In this document: positions 18,152 through 25,057 of the stretch, piece after piece
Numbering within the stretch: position 1 is the first letter of the stretch
Layout: every line of letters begins with the position of its first letter
Notes under the pieces: generated by a model
Told to the model about the DNA's origin: nothing
The model's input: only the letters and a program-made list of their open reading frames with translations
Databases searched by the model: none
DNA from: JAZDFC01 sp043808235
GTDB taxonomy: Bacteria; Bacteroidota; Ignavibacteria; Ignavibacteriales; Melioribacteraceae
Length of the DNA stretch: 64,000 nt
Assembly: GCA_043808235.1 (NCBI GenBank)
Contig: JAZDFC010000073.1
Location: 85,092-149,091 of the forward strand
Reading direction: 5' to 3'
Translations under genes and position numbers: made by a program

Positions 18152-20149
18152 ATGAAGACAAAATTTACTCTCATTATTGGTCTACTTATATTTTCTTACT
18201 CTTCAGATATTTTAGCCCAGGAAACTGCTGATTTAATTCTATACAACGGAAAAATAATCACTGTTGATTCCGGCGATCAGATATTTCAAGCCATTGCTAT
18301 AATAGATGATAAAGTCTTTGCTCTCGGCACAGATGCTGAGATTACTCCGATGGCAGGCTTCGGAACAAAGATGATAAATTTGAATGGCAAAACTGTAACT
18401 CCCGGATTAATCGATTCACATTACCACATGATGTATTACGGTGCGCAATTCTGGCCGGGATACCTCGACATTCGTTATCCCGCCGTAACAAGCAAGGCCA
18501 GTTTATTACAGGTAGTTGGTGATTACGCTCAGACTTTAAATCCAGGCGATTGGATTTCGGGCAATCAAGGATTCGCATTACAAGCCTATGAAGAAATAGA
18601 CAGATGGGAACTTGATGGCGTGACTCCCTACAATCCTGCTTATCTCAGGCATAGCAGCGGACAATATTCCATAGTAAATACACTGGCACTTGATATTGCA
18701 GGAATTGACAGCCTTACACCTAATCCTCCCGGCAGTTTGATAATTCACGATGAATTCGGAAGGGTTACCGGCATTTTATCTCACTATCCGGCTGAAAATC
18801 TCGTTGCCCAGCATGCAAAGGGATACGGCGATAGAACCGAAGAGCAAAAATTAGAAGATATTGAAGTTGGCCAACAGCTTTGTCTGCAAGCAGGCTATAC
18901 CTCAATTCAGGATGTCATCGTAGGTAATTTTAAGGATATAATGCTATATAGGCAATTTGCCAATGAGGGCAGGCTTAAAGTTAGACTGTATGCTATGCTA
19001 TATTTAGATACAGAACAGGAAGCAGATACAGCTGCTCAATTAATTAATCCACAAAATATTAATACCGATCGATATACATTCGGTGGTTGGAAACTTGCAA
19101 TGGACGGCGGCTTGGCGGCAAGAACTACTTTAATGTATGACAAGTCACTTTACGCTTCACAAATTTCTTACCCATATCATAATCAGGAAGAAATGAATCG
19201 AATTGTACAAACATTGCACGATACCGGCTTACAGGTTGCCGTTCATGTAGGCGGTGATGAAGGAATTGACATGACACTAACTGCATTTGAAAATGCAATG
19301 CAAAATAATCCGCGTCCGGATCCTCGGCACAGAATAGAACATGGTCTTTTCCCTACTGCCACAGCCATACAAAGATTCAAAGACGGCAACATTGTTCTTT
19401 CAACGCAGCCTCAATGGATGGTCTGGTATGGCGACGGATACAGAGAAGCGACCAACGATGAATCAATGAATCGCCTATTACCGTTAAAAACATTGCTGGA
19501 TCTGGGTGTACATATAGCGTTTGGCTGCGATGTCCCCGCATCACCGTATCAAGAACCAAAGTGGGCGTTTCATGGCTCTACCGTTAGGCGCAGCAGCGAC
19601 GGAATTATATGTAATATTAATGAGAGGCTTTCCATTCAAGAGGCGCTAAAAATTCACACTATGGGTTCAGCTTACGCAAGTTTTTCTGAGACAACAACCG
19701 GTTCGCTCGAGGTTGGTAAGTTCGCCGATCTTGTAATTTGGTCGCATGATCTTTACACAATGGAAGCAGCAGATTTAATGAATCTTGAATCTGAAATGAC
19801 TGTTGTCGGGGGAGAAATTGTATATGATAAAGGTGTGAATCCAATCGTTTCGGTTGAATCAAATGAGATTGACGAGAATTTTCTACACAGTTTTCACTTA
19901 TTTCAAAACTACCCTAATCCGTTTAATCCAACAACAGTTTTTAGTTATCAGTTGCCAGTTATCAGTCAAGTCAGTTTAAAAATTTACGATGTACTTGGAA
20001 GAGAGATAAAAACGTTAGTGAATGAATCACAATCTGCCGGAATGCAGAGTATTAAATTCGATGCAAGTGAATTACCAAGCGGAATTTATTTTTATAAATT
20101 AACCAGCGGAGACTACAGCGCGATAAAGAAGATGATGCTTTTAAAATAA
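18152..20149 (+). CDS. Secreted YtcJ-like amidohydrolase with T9SS sorting domain
   Basis: About 665 residues from ATG 18152, preceded by AGGGGAA. A signal peptide (MKTKFTLIIGLLIFSYSSDILAQ) leads into an Amidohydro_3 domain: the start ADLILYNGKIITVD, metal motif TPGLIDSHYH, 'GGWKLAMDGGLAARTT', 'VAVHVGGDEGID', 'RHRIEHGLFP' and 'IAFGCDVPASPY'. The YtcJ family consists of metal-dependent hydrolases of N-acyl or cyclic amides with unknown physiological substrates. Residues about 582-665 are a T9SS type A domain, so the enzyme is predicted at the cell surface. T9SS fusion is not the usual architecture for this family. Part of the sorting domain is encoded by a TTATCAGT-type repeat. Confidence 0.88.
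   Translation: MKTKFTLIIGLLIFSYSSDILAQETADLILYNGKIITVDSGDQIFQAIAIIDDKVFALGTDAEITPMAGFGTKMINLNGKTVTPGLIDSHYHMMYYGAQFWPGYLDIRYPAVTSKASLLQVVGDYAQTLNPGDWISGNQGFALQAYEEIDRWELDGVTPYNPAYLRHSSGQYSIVNTLALDIAGIDSLTPNPPGSLIIHDEFGRVTGILSHYPAENLVAQHAKGYGDRTEEQKLEDIEVGQQLCLQAGYTSIQDVIVGNFKDIMLYRQFANEGRLKVRLYAMLYLDTEQEADTAAQLINPQNINTDRYTFGGWKLAMDGGLAARTTLMYDKSLYASQISYPYHNQEEMNRIVQTLHDTGLQVAVHVGGDEGIDMTLTAFENAMQNNPRPDPRHRIEHGLFPTATAIQRFKDGNIVLSTQPQWMVWYGDGYREATNDESMNRLLPLKTLLDLGVHIAFGCDVPASPYQEPKWAFHGSTVRRSSDGIICNINERLSIQEALKIHTMGSAYASFSETTTGSLEVGKFADLVIWSHDLYTMEAADLMNLESEMTVVGGEIVYDKGVNPIVSVESNEIDENFLHSFHLFQNYPNPFNPTTVFSYQLPVISQVSLKIYDVLGREIKTLVNESQSAGMQSIKFDASELPSGIYFYKLTSGDYSAIKKMMLLK
19943..19965 (+). 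repeat. TTATCAGTT repeat within a T9SS domain
   Basis: AGTTATCAGTTGCCAGTTAT continues into CAG. The same wording occurs in frame at 22105-22128 and 23636-23659. It encodes the SYQLPVISQ strand of the sorting domain. Confidence 0.6.
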
Positions 20150-20195
20150 AACTGCGTTAGCTTTCTTATATAATTTTTAGGGGAGGTGAATTATA

Positions 20196-20597
20196 ATGGA
20201 TTCAGAGAATGGAATACTTCCGGTGGATATTAAATGTCCTAGCTGCTTTGAGGAATTGGAACTTGATGAGCAAGAAAGATTGAATAAAAAATTTACATGT
20301 CCCAACTGCAATATAATTTTTGATTTGTCAAACGTAGTTGAGATCGGCACAATAGCAACTTCCCAACTGCCGCAGAAACTTACTCCCGAATGGGCTGTTT
20401 ACATGGAAAATAAAATCGCATCTATGGAATCACATCTTCAAGAATATGAAATGCTGCTGCCTAAAAGTAATATTATAAGTGCAAGTTTTTGGAACCGCGC
20501 GTGGGCAGTATTTGGACATCAGCTTGCAATCAGCGCAATTTTATACGGCGCTGTAATTTTAATTATACTGATTCTAACACTTGGCAGAATTCATTAA
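20196..20597 (+). CDS. Small zinc-ribbon membrane protein
   Basis: A 133-residue protein with a strong GGGGAGG ribosome site. Cys14, Cys17, Cys35 and Cys38 (CPSC and CPNC) form a zinc ribbon in the first 40 residues. A Glu-rich helical stretch follows (MENKIASMESHLQEYEMLL), and one hydrophobic helix lies near the C-terminus (about 108-130). This resembles tail-anchored zinc-ribbon proteins of unknown role. It stands alone, convergent with the VOC gene. Confidence 0.65.
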   Translation: MDSENGILPVDIKCPSCFEELELDEQERLNKKFTCPNCNIIFDLSNVVEIGTIATSQLPQKLTPEWAVYMENKIASMESHLQEYEMLLPKSNIISASFWNRAWAVFGHQLAISAILYGAVILIILILTLGRIH

Positions 20598-20611
20598 GCA
20601 GTCAAATAGAT

Positions 20612-20965
20612 CTATTCCTGATTCGAATCGATAAAATCCGATTTGTATTTTGGATTAGTAATCTGAAGAAACTCCACCGGTGCGCCGTTGTCAATTATAA
20701 AGGCAACCATTATTCCTTCACCCGGACTGTTTGGTTCAATTAAAATTTCTTTTCCTTCAATCGCTTTTTGTAAATCATCAACTTCAAATGCGATGTGAGG
20801 AACTGTTTTAATTATAGCCGGTTGCTTTGAATCCGGCTCGAAGCGCATCCATTCAATTTTATACGGACTTGTTTCATAACCGGAGACAAACATTTTATGT
20901 TCGGGAATATATTCTTCGTTCTCCCGTGGCATGCTCGTTGGAATTCCGAGGTGATGGTATTTCAT
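20612..20965 (-). CDS. VOC-superfamily (glyoxalase-like) protein
   Basis: A 117-residue protein that begins MKYHHLGIPT and contains 'VPHIAFEVDDLQKAIEGKEILIEPN' and GAPVEFLQ. These fit a vicinal-oxygen-chelate fold with metal-ligand positions at the N-terminal His, the His of VPHIAF and the Glu of VEFL. The family includes glyoxalases, dioxygenases and resistance proteins; which reaction applies is not visible. It runs convergently to the zinc-ribbon gene, with 14 bp between them. Confidence 0.65.
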   Translation of the reverse strand: MKYHHLGIPTSMPRENEEYIPEHKMFVSGYETSPYKIEWMRFEPDSKQPAIIKTVPHIAFEVDDLQKAIEGKEILIEPNSPGEGIMVAFIIDNGAPVEFLQITNPKYKSDFIDSNQE

Positions 20966-21153
20966 AAATAACTCGCATTGTTGTTTAAAAAATAGACATT
21001 ACTTCAACAGTTAAAAAATTTTGTAATTATCGTTAACCGAAAAATAATATCCGCCTTCCGGTATATATGATTCACATCATCAAATTTTCATCCTATATTT
21101 TATATTTTCACTACGGATTTACAATCCTTTTTTTAATAATAGGAATAAAACAG

Positions 21154-22323
21154 ATGAGAAAGGTATCGATATTAACTTCAGTTTTGACATTAACAAGCAG
21201 TCTATTCTGCCAGGGAATTATTATCAATCATAATCATATCGATTACACTAAAATCCCGACCGAATGGATTACAAAGGCAAAAAATGATCTCAGAATTGGA
21301 TATGGTCATACCTCGCATGGCAGTCAGCTTGTAACCGGGATGGATGCGCTAAAAGCTGCCAACTCAACATTCGATTACGAAAAATCGTATTGGGAGCTTT
21401 ATCCTGGAATATTTTTTAACGATTACTGGGGCAATGCAGGCGGCGCTGATGATCTTGGGCATAATGGTTATCTCGGTTGGAGAGATGCAACAATACAAAT
21501 GTTGAACTTACCTAACAATGACAGGGATGTAGTAATGTGGTCTTGGTGCGGCGGAGTAAGCGATAACACCGTCGAAGGAATTGATGTTTATCTAAATGCA
21601 ATGAACGAACTTGAAGCTTCATATCCTAATGTGAAATTTATTTATATGACCGGACATCTTGATGGTAGCGGCGCAGAAGGTATTTTACATCTTCGAAACC
21701 AGCAAATTAGAGATTACTGTTCTTCAAATAACAAAATACTTTTTGATTTCGCAGATATAGAGAGTTACGATCCAAATGCCAACCTATACTATATGCCTCT
21801 GTATGCTACTGACGGATGCTGGTACGATAGTAACGGAGACGGCGATCCATGGGAAGACGAAAACTGGGCTGCTAATTGGGTTAACAATAATCCAACAAGT
21901 CATTACACTCAAAGTTCAAATGTATGCGAGGAATGCGCCCACTCAGAACATTTGAATTGTGTACAAAAAGGCGGAGCTGTTTGGTGGTTGTTCGCAAGGC
22001 TTGTCGGGTGGGATGGCTCATTGACTGATATTAGCGATTCAAAAGAAACAATAGAAGATTTTAATCTGGCTCAGAATTATCCAAATCCGTTCAATCCGGC
22101 AACTGTTATCAGTTATCAGTTGCCAGTTCCCGGTATAGTACAGATAAAAATTCATGATATGCTTGGGAGAGAAATATCAACTCTTGTTAATGAATTTCAG
22201 AATGCTGGATTTCATCATTCTACATTCTCAGCTCTTAATAATTCATTACCGAGCGGTGTTTATTATTATACCTTCACTACTTCTAATTACACAGTGTCAA
22301 AAAAGATGATGTATTTAAAATAG
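21154..22323 (+). CDS. Secreted protein of unknown family with T9SS domain (paralogue 1)
   Basis: About 389 residues from ATG 21154 (signal peptide MRKVSILTSVLTLTSSLFCQ). The core has GIIINHNHIDYTKIP, YGHTSHGSQLVTGMDAL, 'VVMWSWCGGVSDNT', 'KFIYMTGHLDGSG', 'LFDFADIESYDPN', DGCWYDSNGDG and CAHSEHLNCVQKGGAVWWL. The alternating beta strands and conserved Ser, His and Asp are compatible with an SGNH-like hydrolase, but I do not recognise the family. DSNGDGDPWEDE matches an EF-hand calcium loop (positions 1, 3, 5 and 12 acidic or Asn). A T9SS domain occupies about 304-389. A close paralogue follows 74 bp downstream, so this is a tandem duplication. Confidence 0.75.
   Translation: MRKVSILTSVLTLTSSLFCQGIIINHNHIDYTKIPTEWITKAKNDLRIGYGHTSHGSQLVTGMDALKAANSTFDYEKSYWELYPGIFFNDYWGNAGGADDLGHNGYLGWRDATIQMLNLPNNDRDVVMWSWCGGVSDNTVEGIDVYLNAMNELEASYPNVKFIYMTGHLDGSGAEGILHLRNQQIRDYCSSNNKILFDFADIESYDPNANLYYMPLYATDGCWYDSNGDGDPWEDENWAANWVNNNPTSHYTQSSNVCEECAHSEHLNCVQKGGAVWWLFARLVGWDGSLTDISDSKETIEDFNLAQNYPNPFNPATVISYQLPVPGIVQIKIHDMLGREISTLVNEFQNAGFHHSTFSALNNSLPSGVYYYTFTTSNYTVSKKMMYLK
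22105..22128 (+). repeat. TTATCAGTT repeat within a T9SS domain
   Basis: GTTATCAGTTATCAGTTGCC then AGTT, encoding VISYQLPV. It is the second of three in-frame occurrences. Confidence 0.6.
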
Positions 22324-22397
22324 TGTTTCGATTATTATATTGATCAACAATGACTTCGAACAAAAAACATGATCGCACAGAGTTAGGAGATACTAAA

Positions 22398-23861
22398 ATG
22401 AAAAAGTCGTTTACATTTTTGTTTGTGATGATATGTTCTATAACCGGACTATACGGACAGGGTATCATCATTAATCATAACCATATTAATTACACCCAAA
22501 TTCCATCAGCCTGGATTACTCAAGCAAAAAATACACTTCGTATCGGTTACGGACATACTTCTCATGGCAGTCAGCTTGTAACCGGGATGGATGCGATAAA
22601 AGAAAACAACCCGGCATTTAATTTTACCTGCTCAAGTTATGGTTTGGATGTCGGCACGTTTTTCAATGACTACTGGGGAAACGCTGGCGGTGCCGAAGAT
22701 CTCGGACACAACGGCTATCTTGGCTGGCGGGACGCAACAATTGCAATGTTGAATTTGGCAGATAACGATAGAAATGTTGTAATGTGGTCCTGGTGCGGAG
22801 GCTGCAGCGATAATACAGCCGAAGGAATAAATATATATTTGAATGCAATGAACGCTTTAGAAGCTTCGTACCCAAGTGTAAAATTTATTTATATGACCGG
22901 GCATCTTGATGGTGGTGGTTCTTCCGGAAATCTCAATCTACGCAATCAACAAATACGAAACTATTGTACATCAAATAATAAGACACTTTTCGATTTTGCA
23001 GATATCGAAAGTTACGATCCGAATTCAACTCCGCATTATATGCCGCTTTATGCAACGGATGGCTGTTGGTACGATAGTAACGGAGACGGAAATCCCTACG
23101 ATGATGAAAATTGGGCAACTAATTGGGTGAGCAATAATCCTTCGAGCCATTATTCCGCTAGTGCAAATTCTTGCGGAGATTGTGCTCATTCCGAACATTT
23201 GAATTGTGTACAAAAAGGTGGAGCAATTTGGTGGCTTCTTGCTCGACTTGCAGGATGGGACGGCGCTACTCCGGTTGAATTAACTTCCTTCAGCGCAACT
23301 TCTATTAATGATGGAGTAAAATTGGAATGGGAGACTGCAACGGAATTAAATAATCGCGGATTTGAAATACAAAAAGAAGTAGGGAGTAATGAGTATGGAG
23401 TAAGCAGTAATTGGCAAAAGATTGGATTCGTTGAAGGTAATGGTACAATTTCCTCAACGAGTAGTTACTCATTTATTGATAAATCGGTAAGCCCTGGAAG
23501 TTATTATTATCGTTTGAAGCAAATTGATTACGACGGCACATTTTCATACTCCGATGAAGTAGAGGTAACTTGTAACTTGGCACTTTCTACTTTCGAACTA
23601 TTACAGAACTACCCGAATCCGTTTAATCCGTCAACAGTTATTAGTTATCAGTTGTCAGTAAACAGTCATGTATCATTAAAAATATTTGATGTGCTGGGAA
23701 GAGAAATATCCACACTCGTAGATGAACAAAAAGAAGCCGGTAAATATTCGATGAATTTTAATGCGGTAACTGACGGCGTTGGATTAGCAGGCGGAGTTTA
23801 TTTCTATGTTTTAACAACTTCCGAAGGATCGATATCAAGGAAGATGATTCTTACCAAATAG
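22398..23861 (+). CDS. Secreted protein of unknown family with T9SS domain (paralogue 2)
   Basis: About 487 residues from ATG 22398, with TTAGGAGA upstream and signal peptide MKKSFTFLFVMICSITGLYGQ. Its core closely matches the preceding protein (by eye about two residues in three), including YGHTSHGSQLVTGMDA, 'IYMTGHLDGGG', DGCWYDSNGDG and HSEHLNCVQKGGA. Unlike paralogue 1 it carries an added module (about 290-395, 'TPVELTSFSATSINDGVKLEWETATELNNRGFEIQKE') before the T9SS domain (about 398-487), shared with the beta-helix protein at 14841-17795. Function is unknown; a hydrolase acting at the cell surface is the best guess. Confidence 0.75.
   Translation: MKKSFTFLFVMICSITGLYGQGIIINHNHINYTQIPSAWITQAKNTLRIGYGHTSHGSQLVTGMDAIKENNPAFNFTCSSYGLDVGTFFNDYWGNAGGAEDLGHNGYLGWRDATIAMLNLADNDRNVVMWSWCGGCSDNTAEGINIYLNAMNALEASYPSVKFIYMTGHLDGGGSSGNLNLRNQQIRNYCTSNNKTLFDFADIESYDPNSTPHYMPLYATDGCWYDSNGDGNPYDDENWATNWVSNNPSSHYSASANSCGDCAHSEHLNCVQKGGAIWWLLARLAGWDGATPVELTSFSATSINDGVKLEWETATELNNRGFEIQKEVGSNEYGVSSNWQKIGFVEGNGTISSTSSYSFIDKSVSPGSYYYRLKQIDYDGTFSYSDEVEVTCNLALSTFELLQNYPNPFNPSTVISYQLSVNSHVSLKIFDVLGREISTLVDEQKEAGKYSMNFNAVTDGVGLAGGVYFYVLTTSEGSISRKMILTK
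23636..23659 (+). repeat. TTATCAGTT repeat within a T9SS domain
   Basis: AGTTATTAGTTATCAGTTGT then CAGT, encoding VISYQLSV. It is the third in-frame occurrence, next to a diverged further copy (AACAGTCATG). Confidence 0.55.
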
Positions 23862-23883
23862 TGAATGAACAGTAAATTGTGGG

Positions 23884-23908
23884 CAATATTTTCTTAAAGA
23901 AAATATTG
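23884..23908. repeat. Perfect 12-bp hairpin between convergent genes
   Basis: CAATATTTTCTT (23884-23895) and AAGAAAATATTG (23897-23908) flank one base. It covers the stop codon of the minus-strand gene. A bidirectional transcription block is possible, though no T-run follows. Confidence 0.55.
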
Positions 23909-24454
23909 TCCTTGCAGATAGAACGAATAAAAACTGGCGCTGCTATTTGTAAACGTAAGACCGTATTCAGTGCCGAAACCGATTCGAAATCCCGAATCGG
24001 AAAAATTTCTCAAATCCCAACCGGCGAGTGCATTGAACATCATCCCGTAATTCCAGGTATTTACATCGCTAAAGGTATGATCGTTAAGAAGTAATACTCC
24101 AATCCCCTCTTCAACAAATATTTTGCTATCGATATATTGTTCAACAAAAACATTCGCTGAAAAAGATTTCACAAAAGGATAATACCTATTGCTTCTATTC
24201 TCCGGCAGAAAGTATTCGGCTTTTTGGCTGTAATTAAATTTAAGCCGGATGGAAATGAAGTCGATGAAACTTGGGTAAAAATCCAAAAACAAATCACCGC
24301 TCAAACTTGTTTGCGATGGCGAGTTCCCTTTTAATCCGCCTACGCCTATACTTCCGCCAACACTGAATGCGGTTATCTGTGCAGTTGATTCGGATATGAA
24401 AATAAAAAAAACAATTATGGATGTAATCAATACATATTTTATAGAGTTGCTCAT
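23894..24454 (-). CDS. Small outer-membrane beta-barrel-like protein
   Basis: A 186-residue protein with a signal peptide (to about residue 26, STAQ). The rest is an alternating aromatic/small-residue beta-strand pattern (SLSGDLFLDFYPSF, 'FISIRLKFNYSQKAEYF', 'FRIGFGTEYGLTF') and it ends 'SFYLQGQYFL' with a terminal aromatic-rich strand, as in outer-membrane barrels. No specific family is recognised. It is transcribed toward paralogue 2 and away from the nuclease gene. Its last codons lie in the hairpin at 23884-23908. Confidence 0.6.
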   Translation of the reverse strand: MSNSIKYVLITSIIVFFIFISESTAQITAFSVGGSIGVGGLKGNSPSQTSLSGDLFLDFYPSFIDFISIRLKFNYSQKAEYFLPENRSNRYYPFVKSFSANVFVEQYIDSKIFVEEGIGVLLLNDHTFSDVNTWNYGMMFNALAGWDLRNFSDSGFRIGFGTEYGLTFTNSSASFYSFYLQGQYFL

Positions 24455-24512
24455 TTAAAACCGGTTGTGTAATTTATTCACTGAAAATCTTTAATTAAAT
24501 GCGAGGTGCAAA

Positions 24513-24869
24513 ATGTTAAAAAAATTGTACATCTACAAAGCGTTTGTTGAAGAAGTGTATGATGGCGACACGATTACAGTTGATATCGACCTTGGTTTCA
24601 AGACTCATTTAAAAGGTGAAAAAGTAAGATTGAACCGGATTGATGCACCTGAACTCAGGGGTTCGACGAGAACTAAAGGACTCAAATCCCGTGATTTCCT
24701 TCGTGAACAAATTCTCGGCAAAGAAGTTTTTATCGAAACAATCAAAGACAAACAGGAAAAGTACGGGCGTTATCTTGCGGAGGTTCATCTCGAAATAGAG
24801 AAGGATAAATTTATAATTGTGAATGATTTGCTGGTTGAGAAAGGATTCGCGATTTATCGGAAGTATTAA
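24513..24869 (+). CDS. Staphylococcal-nuclease-like (TNase) protein
   Basis: A 118-residue single-domain nuclease: 'VEEVYDGDTITVDIDLGF' holds the calcium-binding Asp residues, VRLNRIDAPELRG the first catalytic Arg, and 'KYGRYLAEV' the second Arg. The family cleaves DNA and RNA phosphodiester bonds with calcium. No signal peptide is seen, so it is probably cytoplasmic, unlike secreted micrococcal nuclease. A GAGGTG ribosome site precedes ATG. It lies 188 bp upstream of leuS and is probably a separate unit. Confidence 0.85.
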   Translation: MLKKLYIYKAFVEEVYDGDTITVDIDLGFKTHLKGEKVRLNRIDAPELRGSTRTKGLKSRDFLREQILGKEVFIETIKDKQEKYGRYLAEVHLEIEKDKFIIVNDLLVEKGFAIYRKY

Positions 24870-24910
24870 TTTAATTTCTAACTTGGTTCTGAAAATATAT
24901 TGATGAACTG

Positions 24911-24982
24911 ATTGTCAAACTGTTCAATGGATGAATTGCTGACAACCATTAAACAATTTGACAATTAAGCCATTCATCCATT
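24911..24982. repeat. Interleaved inverted repeats upstream of leuS
   Basis: ATTGTCAAA (24911-24919) pairs with TTTGACAAT (24957-24965), and AATGGATGAAT (24926-24936) pairs with ATTCATCCATT (24972-24982). The order A-B-A'-B' gives a pseudoknot-type arrangement, 75 bp before the leuS start. The wording also resembles the dispersed CAATT/ATTCAT repeats. Confidence 0.5.
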
Positions 24983-25057
24983 AAAATCCATTCTTTGGAA
25001 AACCCCCCCGTTTTTAATAATTTTGGTTTCATTTTTTAAGGACAAAGAAAATACGCT

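Noticed and set aside
24870..25057. T-box riboswitch upstream of leuS
   Set aside because: No specifier-loop or T-box consensus is visible; the inverted repeats are better explained as dispersed repeats or an undefined structure.
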